From Candidatus Anammoxibacter sp. (lineage in GTDB: Bacteria; Planctomycetota; Brocadiia; Brocadiales; Anammoxibacteraceae), in NCBI GenBank assembly GCA_021777055.1, contig JAIQZO010000105.1, positions 1 through 64,000 on the forward strand: a DNA stretch of 64,000 nucleotides, in the 5' to 3' direction. Positions 7,933 to 17,792 of this stretch are shown one piece after another. Positions within the stretch are counted from its first letter, which is position 1. Each line of letters starts with the position of its first letter. The position numbers and the translations under genes are program-made. The notes beneath the pieces are model-generated. The model searched no databases. It was given only the letters and a program-made list of their open reading frames with translations, and was not told the DNA's origin.

Positions 7933-9243
7933 TTAACTTAAATTTACTTCTGATTTAAAATATTTTTTTATAATTGCAAGATTAATATCTGTTGCGCCTC
8001 TGTTTTTAGAAACAATTTTCTGTGCCCTTAATCCCATATCTTTCGACAGTATAGGGTTTAAAAGTAAGTATCTAGTCATGTGCAAAAGCTCTTCCTGGTT
8101 ATTTACCAGTTTTGCAGCATCATTTTCCAGCAGAAGTTTTGATTCCTCTTCAAAGTTAAATGTATGAGGACCGAAAATTACAGGTTTGGCCAATCCTGCC
8201 GGTTCCATCATATTCTGCCCACCCATTGGAACAAGACTGCGACCAACAAACACGCAATCCGCCAGAGAATAGACATCAATTAACTCTCCGATTGTATCAA
8301 CAACAATAATACCATCTTTTGATTTATTGGACTTTCCTGAACTTTTGTCCATATCCAAACTGCTTTTTTTAAAAGCAGCAAAACCCATCTTCTCTATTAA
8401 TGCAGTAACATCATTTACCCTCTCAATGTGCCGCGGTACAAGGATCAACCTAAGGTCTTTGATCTCTTTCCTTAATGAAGCAAACACATTTATCAACATC
8501 TCTTCTTCGCCATTATGTGTGCTGCCTCCAACAAGAACAATGTCGCTGCTACTTATACAAAAGAGATCCATTAATTCGCATTTGGCAAATTCATCAATGT
8601 TCACCTTAATATTATCATACTTCATCGTACCGGTAACCTTAATATTTTCCGGTGGTATTGATAATCTAGCAAACCTGTCCGCATCAGTATTAGTTCGTGC
8701 CAGGTATATCTTATTATGAACAATACTGTCATAAAAACTTTTTGAGAAAAGACCCAGCCTTCTGTAAAATCTCACAGATTTCTCAGATATCCTTCCATTA
8801 ACAAGTACTGCAGGAACTTTCTGTTTTTCCGTCATTATAAAAAAATTCGGCCATATTTCCAATTCTATAAAAATCATATAAGTGGGCCTGATCTTTTTAA
8901 ATACACGATTTATAACAAGACCAACATCCAGAGGAAAGAAGAAAATCAGTTTATCTTTAAAGTTTTTCTTTGCAGTTTCTACTCCTGTATTTGTCCATGA
9001 CGAGACGACAATATCAAAACAAGGAAAGTCGTTTTCTATCCCCTTTATCAATGTTCTGCCGGTCATGATTTCACCAACCGATGAACCGTGTATCCAAATA
9101 CATGGTTTATTACCATCCCTTTTCTTAATGAATCCTAGCCGTTGCTTTAACCCAACTCTGAATTTCTTCTTAGTAAGAAGTGTAAAAACAATGTATGGTG
9201 AAGATAAAAGTATTAAGGGAATATATATTATATCGAGAAACAT
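7933..9243 (-). CDS. waaA: 3-deoxy-D-manno-octulosonic acid transferase (GT30)
   Basis: Transfers Kdo from CMP-Kdo to lipid IVA in LPS core synthesis, at the cytoplasmic face of the inner membrane. The 436-residue protein has an N-terminal hydrophobic anchor (about 4-24), the WIHGSSVGEI motif early in the acceptor domain, FIELEIWPNF, and the donor-site segment GGQNMMEPAGLAKPVIFGPH with the nucleotide-sugar-binding Glu. It is the first gene of the waaA-metK-ahcY run. Its presence implies a Kdo-containing LPS and thus an outer membrane. The gap to secA (9244-9483) holds nothing I can support. Confidence 0.93.
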   Translation of the reverse strand: MFLDIIYIPLILLSSPYIVFTLLTKKKFRVGLKQRLGFIKKRDGNKPCIWIHGSSVGEIMTGRTLIKGIENDFPCFDIVVSSWTNTGVETAKKNFKDKLIFFFPLDVGLVINRVFKKIRPTYMIFIELEIWPNFFIMTEKQKVPAVLVNGRISEKSVRFYRRLGLFSKSFYDSIVHNKIYLARTNTDADRFARLSIPPENIKVTGTMKYDNIKVNIDEFAKCELMDLFCISSSDIVLVGGSTHNGEEEMLINVFASLRKEIKDLRLILVPRHIERVNDVTALIEKMGFAAFKKSSLDMDKSSGKSNKSKDGIIVVDTIGELIDVYSLADCVFVGRSLVPMGGQNMMEPAGLAKPVIFGPHTFNFEEESKLLLENDAAKLVNNQEELLHMTRYLLLNPILSKDMGLRAQKIVSKNRGATDINLAIIKKYFKSEVNLS

Positions 9244-9483
9244 TAGGCATGGAGCAGCGGCTCAAATCTTGATGGAAAATATAAATTTATATGCGGAAGA
9301 GAAACCAAAATAGTTACTATTTTATATAGTTTTTCAGAAAGCAATTTGTAAAGTTACAACAAATCTTTCCCGTCAAGTATAGAAAATGGTGTTAGGCGAT
9401 TTGATACAGATAAAAAAGAAACTTGTTGTTGTTTGGTTTTTGCATATATTTACACAAAAACCTATATCCCTCTGCATATTTTA

Positions 9484-12066
9484 TTATTTTCCACAACACT
9501 GCTTATGCTTTTTTCCGCTCCCACAAGGGCATGGCTGATTACGGCCAACCTTTACCTCAACCCTAACCGGCTCAAGCTTTTCTTCACCAACTTCCGAATT
9601 CTCTATGGCTTTTTCCTGAGACTCTTCAAGCCTAGAGAAATCCTGATATTGGAATTTATCCTCTTTCCAGACGTCTTTAGCTTCACCTGTAGCGTTCTCA
9701 CTAAGCTTTACTTTAAACAGCAAATCAGTGATCTCTTCTCTTATTGAGCACTGCATCGTCTCAAACATCTGCAATGCTTCACGCTTATATTCAACTTTCG
9801 GATCAACCTGTGCATATCCTCTTAGCCCAATCCCTGATTTAAGATGATCCATAGCGTAAAGATGGTCTTTCCATTTTCCGTCTATTTTACTCAAGAGAAG
9901 CATCTGCTCAAGCATCTCCATCTCTCTCTGACCAATCTCGTTTTCCTTTTCTTCAAAAGCATTAACCGCTTCATTCTTTAAGAGCTCACCTATATCATCA
10001 CGATTCTTTTCAGTATTCTCTTTAACCTCAACGTCTCTTTCAAACTTGAGTTTAAACCAGCCAGTCAAACCTTTTATATCCCAGCTTTCATTATATACCT
10101 TTGTATCAAGGTAGTAATATACCGAGTCTAACACTGTCTCCTCTATCATATTGACGACATCATCACGTATGTTCTCACCTTTTAGGACCTTCTGCCTCAA
10201 AGTATATACAGCCTTCCTCTGTTCATCCATCACCTCGTCATAATCAAGCAGGTGTTTTCGAATCTCAAAATTGTGTTGTTCAACTTTCTTTTGAGCACGT
10301 TCTATGGACTTTGTTATCATAGGGTGCTCGATGGCCATCCCTTCGTCCATACCAAATCTTTTAAGTAACGAGCTGACCCTTTCCGAAGCAAATAACCGCA
10401 TCAGATCATCTTCAAGAGAAGCATAAAAACGTGACGAACCCGGATCTCCCTGCCTTCCGGAACGACCACGCAACTGGTTATCAATACGACGGGCCTCATG
10501 ACGATCCGTTCCAATGATATGTAACCCTCCCAACTCAGCCACTCCTTCTCCCAAAACAATATCAGTACCCCTACCAGCCATATTTGTGGCAATTGTTACA
10601 TTTCCACGCTGACCAGCATCTGCAACAATAGCGGCCTCACGTTCATGTTGTTTCGCATTAAGCACCTCATGTTTAATACCTTTCCGGCTCAATAAACTAC
10701 TTAAGTGCTCGGATTTTTCTATAGATACAGTACCAACCAGAGTCGGCCTTCCGGTATTACTTGTCTCAACAATCTCATCAATAATCGCATCATATTTCTC
10801 TTTTTGCGTACGGAACACTCGGTCAGGATGAGAGATACGAGCAAGGGGTTTATTTGTGGGAACCTGTACAACCTCCAGGTGATAAATCTGAGCAAATTCA
10901 CCTGCCTCAGTATATGCAGTACCTGTCATACCTGATAGTTTATTATAAAGCCTGTAAAAGTTCTGCAGTGTAATAGTCGCCAATGTCTGGTTCTCTTCTT
11001 TTATCTTTAATCTCTCTTTTGCCTGAGCGGCCTGATGAAGTCCGTCCCCCCATACCCGGCCTTCCATTAACCTGCCAGTGAATTCATCAACAATTACCAC
11101 CTCATTACCTTTTACAATGTAATCACGATCCTTCTTATAGAGATGATGAGCCCTTAAAGCCTGCTCTATATAATGCGGCCATTCCATATACCCTTCAGTA
11201 TAAATACTCGGAACATTCAACTGCTTTTCAGTTTCAGAAATACCAGATTCATTCAGATGTGCTGATTTCTCCTTTTCTTTTATTTCAAAGTCTATACCTG
11301 GCTTTAATTTTCTTGCAATTTTATCGGCAATAAAATATTTATCTGTAGATTCCTCAGTGGGGCCTGAAATAATAAGTGGTGTCCTTGCCTCATCAATCAG
11401 AATACTGTCAACCTCATCCACAATGGCATAGTTTAACATCTTCTGAGACTGGGCTTCCGCATTTGTCCTCATATTATCTCTGAGATAGTCAAACCCGAAT
11501 TCATTATTTGTTCCGTATGTTATATCACATTCATAAGCCTTCTTTTTCTCTTCAGAATCTTGATGAGATAAAATAGATCCAGCAGAAATGCCGAGAAATT
11601 CATACATTGGCGCCATCCAATCACGGTCCCTTTTCGCCAGGTAATCATTAACCGTAACGAGATGAACCCCATTGCCAGTCAAAGCGTTTAGATAAGCAGG
11701 TAATGTCGCAACAAGGGTCTTTCCTTCACCAGTCTGCATTTCTGCAATATTTCCATGATGAAGTACCATTCCACCTATTAACTGAACATCAAAATGCCTC
11801 ATCGTCGGGGCAGCACCATCAGGATTTGGTGTTTTGAGTACGCGTCGGCTCCCCTCTCTTGCTACAGCAAAGGCCTCCGGCAAAATATCATCCAGGGACT
11901 CTCCAGATGCGATCCTCCCTTTAAACTCATCTGTTTTCTGCCTCAACTCTGCATCAGTAAGTTTCATCAACGCAGGTTCCAGGGAATTAATGTGCACTAC
12001 AATAGGTTTTAATTTTTTTAGAACTCTATCATTTGATGATCCAAAGATTTTTGTTAAGAATGACAT
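9484..12066 (-). CDS. secA: preprotein translocase ATPase SecA
   Basis: The motor ATPase that pushes preproteins through SecYEG. At 860 residues it is of normal length. Visible features: Walker A MQTGEGKT; the DEVDSILIDEARTPLI segment; TNMAGRGTDIVLGEGV with LRGRSGRQGDPGSS in the second nucleotide-binding domain; the helical scaffold and wing; and a C-terminal zinc/SecB-binding tail ending PCPCGSGKKHKQCCGK. It is a stand-alone gene between waaA and the tRNA pair. The 219 bp upstream (12067-12285) should carry its promoter, but no clear match is seen. Confidence 0.98.
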   Translation of the reverse strand: MSFLTKIFGSSNDRVLKKLKPIVVHINSLEPALMKLTDAELRQKTDEFKGRIASGESLDDILPEAFAVAREGSRRVLKTPNPDGAAPTMRHFDVQLIGGMVLHHGNIAEMQTGEGKTLVATLPAYLNALTGNGVHLVTVNDYLAKRDRDWMAPMYEFLGISAGSILSHQDSEEKKKAYECDITYGTNNEFGFDYLRDNMRTNAEAQSQKMLNYAIVDEVDSILIDEARTPLIISGPTEESTDKYFIADKIARKLKPGIDFEIKEKEKSAHLNESGISETEKQLNVPSIYTEGYMEWPHYIEQALRAHHLYKKDRDYIVKGNEVVIVDEFTGRLMEGRVWGDGLHQAAQAKERLKIKEENQTLATITLQNFYRLYNKLSGMTGTAYTEAGEFAQIYHLEVVQVPTNKPLARISHPDRVFRTQKEKYDAIIDEIVETSNTGRPTLVGTVSIEKSEHLSSLLSRKGIKHEVLNAKQHEREAAIVADAGQRGNVTIATNMAGRGTDIVLGEGVAELGGLHIIGTDRHEARRIDNQLRGRSGRQGDPGSSRFYASLEDDLMRLFASERVSSLLKRFGMDEGMAIEHPMITKSIERAQKKVEQHNFEIRKHLLDYDEVMDEQRKAVYTLRQKVLKGENIRDDVVNMIEETVLDSVYYYLDTKVYNESWDIKGLTGWFKLKFERDVEVKENTEKNRDDIGELLKNEAVNAFEEKENEIGQREMEMLEQMLLLSKIDGKWKDHLYAMDHLKSGIGLRGYAQVDPKVEYKREALQMFETMQCSIREEITDLLFKVKLSENATGEAKDVWKEDKFQYQDFSRLEESQEKAIENSEVGEEKLEPVRVEVKVGRNQPCPCGSGKKHKQCCGK

Positions 12067-12285
12067 TTTTTTATCGAAAGCAAACTTAGGGGTTTACAAT
12101 AATTTAAAGAGACAATCTACTAAAAAAGATTATGCATGTTTGTTAGACACTAAAACAGGAATGCAGGAAAAAAATTTACACCAGTGGAGCCAACAAATAC
12201 ATAAATGTAATTAAATCAAAATCACAAAATCCTGTCAAGATATTAATACAAAAGGTGTTGCGATTTCTGCCAAATGATATGAATA

Positions 12286-12370
12286 TGGGCGGGGAGGGAG
12301 TCGAACCCTCACGAGCTTTAAAACTCAAGGGATTTTAAGTCCCTCGTGTCTGCCATTCCACCACCCGCCC
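12286..12370 (-). tRNA. tRNA-Leu (anticodon TAA)
   Basis: The acceptor arms GGGCGGG and CCCGCCC pair, with discriminator A. The anticodon arm AGGGA-CTTAAAA-TCCCT gives anticodon TAA. The variable arm is long, as in class II tRNAs, and the T arm is GAGGG-TTCGACT-CCCTC. The 3' CCA is not encoded. Confidence 0.95.
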
Positions 12371-12411
12371 AATCTGTATAATTCAGATTCGGTATAAACT
12401 AATAAAGCTGG

Positions 12412-12484
12412 AGGCGGCACCGAGATTCGAACTCGGGATAACGGATTTGCAATCCGCTGCCTTAGTCCACTTGGCCATGCCGCC
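12412..12484 (-). tRNA. tRNA-Cys (anticodon GCA)
   Basis: The acceptor arms GGCGGCA and TGCCGCC pair, with discriminator T. The anticodon arm GCGGA-TTGCAAA-TCCGT gives anticodon GCA. The T arm is CCGAG-TTCGAAT-CTCGG. CCA is not encoded. It lies 41 bp upstream of tRNA-Leu on the same strand, so both are likely made from one transcript. Confidence 0.95.
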
Positions 12485-12680
12485 TTTTTTAATTATGGTA
12501 TGTACTAACTCCTCAAACTTCAAGTTAATAATAAGTAGAATTATATACCAAACAGTAATTATGTCAATTCTTTTTCATACACCTAATATTGTATCTAGTT
12601 GTATCACCGCATGTTGCGCCTTGTTCACATTGCAGCGCAAATATAAATAATTACGATAACGGTGGAATGTTATTTTGTTA

Positions 12681-12709
12681 TTGACTTACCTATCCAAATA
12701 CCATATAAT
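12681..12709 (+). promoter_or_regulatory. sigma70-type promoter for purA
   Basis: TTGACT and TATAAT are separated by exactly 17 nt, and the predicted start is near 12716, about 77 nt before the purA ATG. This is the clearest consensus promoter in the window. The rest of the 12485-12792 gap shows nothing else recognisable. Confidence 0.75.
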
Positions 12710-12792
12710 CCTTAAAGCCTTTTATTACAAGGCGTTGCGATTATTTATACATCAGCGATTTAACAGAAAAGAAAACGGAGTTTTATATATTT

Positions 12793-14067
12793 ATGTCAAA
12801 CGCTTGCATTGTGGGCCTTCAATGGGGAGATGAAGGTAAAGGAAAAATAATAGACGTACTTACGGAAGATTTTGATACTATTGTGCGGTACCAGGGTGGC
12901 GCTAATGCTGGCCATACAGTTATTGTTGACGGAAAAAAATTCGTTATGCATCTTATTCCCTCTGGTATATTGCATGACAATAAACGCTGTATTATTGGAA
13001 ACGGTGTAGTAATTGACCCAGAACAGCTTTTTAATGAGATAGATGAATTGGAAAGTGCAGGCGTTAAAGTGCGTGACAACTTACTTATAAGCGACCGGGC
13101 ACATCTTGTATTTCCATATCATAAACTAATTGATAAAGTATCTGAAGAGACAAAGGGCAAAAGCAAAATAGGAACTACAGGACGCGGTATAGGCCCTTGC
13201 TACGTTGATAAAATGGCAAGAAACGGAATAAGGGTGGGTGAGCTCTATTACCTGGACTATTTTAAAGAAGCTTTAAAACGTAATGTTGACGAAAAAAATG
13301 AAATACTGGTTAAACTGTACAACAGCAAACCGTTGGTATATCAGGACATAGAATCACAATATCTGGATTTTGCAGAAAAAATAAGACCATATGTGTGTGA
13401 CACGGCAGAATTAGTAAACGATTTAGCCAACAGTGGAAAACGTATACTCTTTGAAGGCGCACAGGGCTCATTACTGGATGTTGACTTTGGTACGTATCCA
13501 TTCACGACCTCATCAAACGCTACTGCTTGCGGTGCACCTGCCGGCGTGGGAGTGCCACCCAGATATATCAACACAGTGTTTGGAATAATGAAATCATATA
13601 CTACGAGGGTGGGAAGTGGACCATTCCCAACTGAAATGGATGACGTCCTTGGAAAAGAGATACAGGAAAAGGGCGGAGAATACGGAGCAACAACAGGTAG
13701 ACCTAGACGTTGCGGATGGTTTGATGCCGTGGCAATAAAATACGCAGCAATGATTAATGGTGTTGATGCCGCAATAATAACAAAACTGGATGTTCTGGAT
13801 GGTCAAAGGAGCATAAAGGTCTGCACCGGATATAAGCATAAAGGGAAAATCTATAGTAAGTTTCCAGCGTGTATATCTTTGCTGGAAGAGAGTGAACCTA
13901 TTTACGAAGAGTTCGCTGGCTGGCAAGAACCTACAGAAAATGTTTCCAGCAAAGACGGGCTACCGAAAGCGGCCATAGATTATATAAGTGGCATCTCAAG
14001 ATTAACAGGACTAAAAATTAACCTTATATCAGTAGGTCCCAGCCGTAAGCAAATCATAAAGTATTGA
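12793..14067 (+). CDS. purA: adenylosuccinate synthetase
   Basis: Joins IMP and aspartate using GTP, the first committed step to AMP. The 424-residue length is typical. Motifs: GLQWGDEGKGKIIDVL (P-loop-like GTP site with catalytic Asp), GANAGHTVI (catalytic His), GTTGRGIGPCYVDK, and the GAQGSLLDVDFGTYPFTTSS segment. A good promoter lies upstream. Its stop overlaps a possible TTG start of the uppS frame, so purA, uppS and cdsA probably form one operon. Confidence 0.97.
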   Translation: MSNACIVGLQWGDEGKGKIIDVLTEDFDTIVRYQGGANAGHTVIVDGKKFVMHLIPSGILHDNKRCIIGNGVVIDPEQLFNEIDELESAGVKVRDNLLISDRAHLVFPYHKLIDKVSEETKGKSKIGTTGRGIGPCYVDKMARNGIRVGELYYLDYFKEALKRNVDEKNEILVKLYNSKPLVYQDIESQYLDFAEKIRPYVCDTAELVNDLANSGKRILFEGAQGSLLDVDFGTYPFTTSSNATACGAPAGVGVPPRYINTVFGIMKSYTTRVGSGPFPTEMDDVLGKEIQEKGGEYGATTGRPRRCGWFDAVAIKYAAMINGVDAAIITKLDVLDGQRSIKVCTGYKHKGKIYSKFPACISLLEESEPIYEEFAGWQEPTENVSSKDGLPKAAIDYISGISRLTGLKINLISVGPSRKQIIKY

Positions 14068-14120
14068 ATAATGCTGCTTTATTGAACCATACCAAAGTAA
14101 TCCTGAAAAAACAATTAAAC

Positions 14121-14837
14121 ATGAAAAAAAACAAGAATTTACCTGAGCACATTGCAATTATAATGGATGGTAACGGAAGATGGGCAAGAAAAAAGGGGTT
14201 ATTAAGGATAAATGGGCATGAAGCCGGAGTTGAATCTGTCAGGGAAATTACCCGTGAATGTGCAAAATTGTATATCGGACAATTAACGTTATATGCTTTC
14301 TCTGCAGAAAACTGGAAAAGGCCTAAAAGAGAAGTTAATTTCCTCATGAGAATGCTTAAAAAATTCTTAATAGGAGAACGACAAGAAATCGCAGATAACA
14401 ATATACGCCTTTGCACTATAGGTATGACTGACAAACTACCACAACCGGTCCAAGATGAACTTGCTATTAGCATAGAAGAAAGTAAAGATAATACAGGCAT
14501 GGTGCTGTGCCTGGCACTGAATTACAGCGGGCGATCTGATATCGTACGGGCAGTTAGAAATATTGCCGTTGATGCAAAGCGTGGCTTAATAGAACCAGAA
14601 GAGATAGATGAGAATGTCCTTAAAAGTAATTTATGGACGGGCAAAATGAAAGATCCTGACTTACTTATTAGAACAGGGGGAGAAATGCGTGTTAGTAATT
14701 TCTTGCTTTGGGAAATTTCATATTCGGAACTTTACGTTACTCCAATATTCTGGCCTGACTTTAGAAGACCAAATTTACAAAACGCTTTAGATGATTTCAT
14801 AAAACGGGAACGACGTTTTGGCGGGCTAATATCATGA
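14121..14837 (+). CDS. uppS: isoprenyl transferase / undecaprenyl diphosphate synthase
   Basis: A cis-prenyltransferase that builds the C55 lipid carrier for peptidoglycan and LPS. The protein opens with LPEHIAIIMDGNGRWARKKG (catalytic Asp and Trp) and has SAENWKRP and LIRTGGEMRVSNFLLWE. The ATG at 14121 gives a 238-aa protein with the usual short lead before the first motif. An in-frame TTG at 14064, overlapping the purA stop, would add 19 residues; no clear ribosome site decides between them. The last codons overlap the cdsA start. Confidence 0.93.
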   Translation: MKKNKNLPEHIAIIMDGNGRWARKKGLLRINGHEAGVESVREITRECAKLYIGQLTLYAFSAENWKRPKREVNFLMRMLKKFLIGERQEIADNNIRLCTIGMTDKLPQPVQDELAISIEESKDNTGMVLCLALNYSGRSDIVRAVRNIAVDAKRGLIEPEEIDENVLKSNLWTGKMKDPDLLIRTGGEMRVSNFLLWEISYSELYVTPIFWPDFRRPNLQNALDDFIKRERRFGGLIS

Positions 14838-15685
14838 CGGTATTAAAGACAAGATTTGCTTATGGTACCATAATGCTTGCATTTTTCTTTGGCATTTTGT
14901 ACATGGACAACAGGCTTGACACAGACATATTTTTAGGATTGCTTACGTTGTTTGTTGGTTGTATTGGACTACTTGAATTTTATAAGATGGCAAAAAGTGA
15001 CGATATAACACCTTTCAAACTAACTGGGTTAATATGTGGATGCATAATTTTTCTTAATATTTGGTTCTCCGCTCGGAGCAAACAAGCAGATCCGCTTTAC
15101 CTGCTAAACTCTGGCACCTTGGTAATTCTGGTATTTCTTACACTTTTTATCCAAGGCTTTAGATGTGGAATACCAAATGCCATAAAGAACATGTCTGTGA
15201 CAATCTTTGGCGTGATGTTTGTATTTTTCCTATTATCATTCTCCATGCTGCTATACCATTCTCCTGCGGGGAACGGTTTATACGATTTTCTGTTTGTTGT
15301 ATTAGTATCAAAGGTTGCTGACATTGGTGGATACCTTTTTGGAAGAAAGATAGGCAAAAGAAAGCTCTCCCCTAATATAAGTCCAAAAAAGACCGTTGAA
15401 GGTTTGATCTGCGGGCTATTGCTTAGTGTTATAGTGGCATGGGTTTTAAGCCTTTCTACTGGAAAGTGGATCACTCCATGGCAATGGCTTACACCATTTG
15501 CATTGGTTGTTAGTTTCTCCGGAGTACTTGGTGACCTAGCGGAGTCTTTATTAAAAAGAAGTGCAAATGTTAAGGATTCTGGTGGTTACATACCTACATT
15601 CGGCGGTGTATTAGATGTAATTGACAGCCTACTTGTCAGCATGCCTGTTGCCTATTATTTTCTGATATTTACAGCCACGCGATAA
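14834..15685 (+). CDS. cdsA: phosphatidate cytidylyltransferase
   Basis: Makes CDP-diacylglycerol from phosphatidate and CTP in the inner membrane. The 283-residue protein has about eight hydrophobic segments. The C-terminal signature is LLKRSANVKDSGGYIPTFGG followed by VLDVIDS, matching S-x-x-K-R-x-x-K-D-x-G...GG-x-x-D-x-x-D. The usual HGG is FGG here. It overlaps uppS by ATGA, so the two are translationally coupled. The 272 bp that follow hold no recognisable feature. Confidence 0.92.
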   Translation: MTVLKTRFAYGTIMLAFFFGILYMDNRLDTDIFLGLLTLFVGCIGLLEFYKMAKSDDITPFKLTGLICGCIIFLNIWFSARSKQADPLYLLNSGTLVILVFLTLFIQGFRCGIPNAIKNMSVTIFGVMFVFFLLSFSMLLYHSPAGNGLYDFLFVVLVSKVADIGGYLFGRKIGKRKLSPNISPKKTVEGLICGLLLSVIVAWVLSLSTGKWITPWQWLTPFALVVSFSGVLGDLAESLLKRSANVKDSGGYIPTFGGVLDVIDSLLVSMPVAYYFLIFTATR

Positions 15686-15957
15686 AGGCACAACCAACAT
15701 ACTTAATGCCGGATACAGACTTTTTGAATACAATCAAATAGTTCAATCTCTAACTTTTTGTCAAGATTCCACATGAAAAACAGACAAACACAATTTAGGA
15801 TATAACATTTTAAGGTACAGAAATAGATTTCCAAGCATCTAATATCCTTTAACTATACCGTTGTAAACAACTTAACAAGACCTTGTAAGATTTCATTCTA
15901 AAAAACAAGTTTTCACAGGGTAATACTTTAAAACACTAAAATCTGTTACACCTTATA

Positions 15958-17088
15958 ATGGCCGAAAGAATAAAAAAGACTTTCTTTATTGAGAACAACA
16001 ACGATGCGTCTATCCTGTATGGAAATCACGATAAATATTTGCGCCTGATTAGAAATGAACTTGAAGTGAATATAATTGCCAGAAATGGAACTGTAAAGCT
16101 TGAAGGTTCCAAAGATCGTGTTGAAACGGCATACGATTTATTTGATCACCTCAGTAATATAATAAAATCTACAGGCAAATTACATGAAAAGGATGTAAAC
16201 AACGCATTGCAGAATAGATCAGAAAATAAAAGCTTAGACAATGATATGATTTTAGATAGTGCAGCAGCGAAAGAAGATTCAACAAAAGAAGATGAACCAT
16301 TTTGGGACATTAACGATTTGCCAGATAAGCCAAACATATTAAATAATAAAGGGGAAAAATTCAATAGCAGCGAAGCCGGAGAATCACCCGCTAACTTGAT
16401 TGACAAAGAAAAGGCAGAAAAGTTAAAGATAGATGTCTTTTTTAAGGGAACTTTAATCAAACCGCTTACCCCAGGACAGTGCAGGTATGTTGAATCGATA
16501 AAAGAAAATAGTGTGGTATTTTGCACTGGCCCGGCAGGAAGCGGAAAGACCTATCTTGCTGTAGCATTAGCACTTTCCGCGCTAAAGAACGGTATAGTTG
16601 AGAAAATAGTTCTTGCTCGGCCAGCTGTTGAAGCCGGAGAACGGTTAGGTTTTCTACCTGGAGATATACACGCAAAAATCAACCCGTATCTTCGTCCGCT
16701 TTACGATGCCCTTGGTGATATGATGGATACCGCACAAGTAAAAAAATATATTGAAAACGACCTTATCGAAATCTTACCATTAGCATTTATGCGCGGAAGG
16801 ACATTGAACAATTCATTTATCATCCTTGACGAGGCCCAAAACAGCACCACAAAACAGATGAAAACGTTTTTAACGCGATTAGGATTAAATTCAAGAATTG
16901 TTGTCAGTGGAGATGTCACACAAATTGATCTACCCGCAAATGAAGTATCGGGTTTAATAGATGCCCAGAAAAAGCTTAGAAACATCAAAAATATTGGTTT
17001 TGTAGAACTTAAAAGCATTGACGTAATACGCAATAAATTGATTCAAGCTATAGTTGGCGCTTATGAAAAGGAGAATAAGGATAAATAA
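15958..17088 (+). CDS. PhoH-family ATPase
   Basis: A 376-residue PhoH-like ATPase of unsettled role, usually linked to RNA metabolism and the YbeY neighbourhood. The N-terminal ~70 residues look KH-like and are followed by an acidic, low-complexity linker (about 75-150). The PhoH domain begins at TPGQCRYVESI, with Walker A CTGPAGSGKTYLAVALAL near residue 187 and Walker B FIILDEAQNSTTKQMKTFLTR, then the VVSGDVTQIDLP sensor segment. ybeY follows after 181 bp. The HD-domain protein PgpH that often lies between them is absent. No strong Shine-Dalgarno precedes the ATG. Confidence 0.9.
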   Translation: MAERIKKTFFIENNNDASILYGNHDKYLRLIRNELEVNIIARNGTVKLEGSKDRVETAYDLFDHLSNIIKSTGKLHEKDVNNALQNRSENKSLDNDMILDSAAAKEDSTKEDEPFWDINDLPDKPNILNNKGEKFNSSEAGESPANLIDKEKAEKLKIDVFFKGTLIKPLTPGQCRYVESIKENSVVFCTGPAGSGKTYLAVALALSALKNGIVEKIVLARPAVEAGERLGFLPGDIHAKINPYLRPLYDALGDMMDTAQVKKYIENDLIEILPLAFMRGRTLNNSFIILDEAQNSTTKQMKTFLTRLGLNSRIVVSGDVTQIDLPANEVSGLIDAQKKLRNIKNIGFVELKSIDVIRNKLIQAIVGAYEKENKDK

Positions 17089-17269
17089 TTCGAGAATTTG
17101 TGTTATACTATTATCGAGAATACAGAATTTAGAATTTAGAATAAAGCATAGATTTGTCATTAATTTATAATGTTAACAATCGTAAAGCTATCTTTATTTC
17201 CAGCATCCTGCTTTCAGCTATACTGACTTCGGCCTTCTACATCCTGTGTTCCAATAAAAACTACTACTT

Positions 17270-17728
17270 ATGCAAATAGATATAGCAGATCTCCAAAGTT
17301 TGTACCATTTAAAGAAAAGAGACATAGAGAGTACTTTAGAAAAAGTTTTAGAGCGCTTAGAAAAAGATGCGGAGCTGAGTATTGTACTTGTTAATGATGA
17401 AAAAATAAAAGAGCTGCATAACTTATATTTAGGAGAAAACTGTGCCACCGATGTCTTAACGTTTCCATTAGACGATGAAACCAGTGACACTAAAGAGAAA
17501 ATATGCGGGGAGATTATCATCTCTGTAGAAACCGCTATCAATGTTGCTTCTGATATGAACAGCAATCTTGATTCTGAAATATATTTATACCTTATTCACG
17601 GCATCCTGCATTTAATAGGATATGATGACAAAGAGACTCATATGGCAAAGCAAATGCACGATGAAGAGAAGAGAATTCTAAAAGAATTAGGTATGCCAGT
17701 AGATATTGACATAAACACAGGTTTATAA
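17270..17728 (+). CDS. ybeY: endoribonuclease YbeY
   Basis: A metal-dependent endoribonuclease for 16S rRNA 3'-end maturation and ribosome quality control. The 152-residue length is typical. The conserved NCATDVLTFPLDD segment and the metal-site motif HGILHLIGYDD are present. Two His ligands (H-x3-H) are retained, and the usual third His of GYDH is Asp. As I recall, planctomycete YbeY proteins often have GYDD, so this is likely lineage-typical rather than inactivating. The stop codon lies inside the first copy of a 30-bp tandem repeat. Confidence 0.92.
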   Translation: MQIDIADLQSLYHLKKRDIESTLEKVLERLEKDAELSIVLVNDEKIKELHNLYLGENCATDVLTFPLDDETSDTKEKICGEIIISVETAINVASDMNSNLDSEIYLYLIHGILHLIGYDDKETHMAKQMHDEEKRILKELGMPVDIDINTGL

Positions 17729-17771
17729 TATCATTCAACCTTAAACACAGGTTTATAATATCATTCAACCT
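17712..17771. repeat. exact 30-bp tandem duplication over the ybeY stop codon
   Basis: Positions 17712-17741 and 17742-17771 are identical (starting TAAACACAGG, ending CATTCAACCT). The first copy holds the ybeY TAA. The second lies in the spacer before the TPR gene and carries an untranslated copy of the ybeY end. It is a recent slippage-type duplication. Confidence 0.95.
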
Positions 17772-17792
17772 ATTAATAATCAACAAACAGCC

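Noticed and set aside
9433..9747. Open frame over the secA 3' end
   Set aside because: It is a shadow of the conserved zinc tail of SecA on the other strand.
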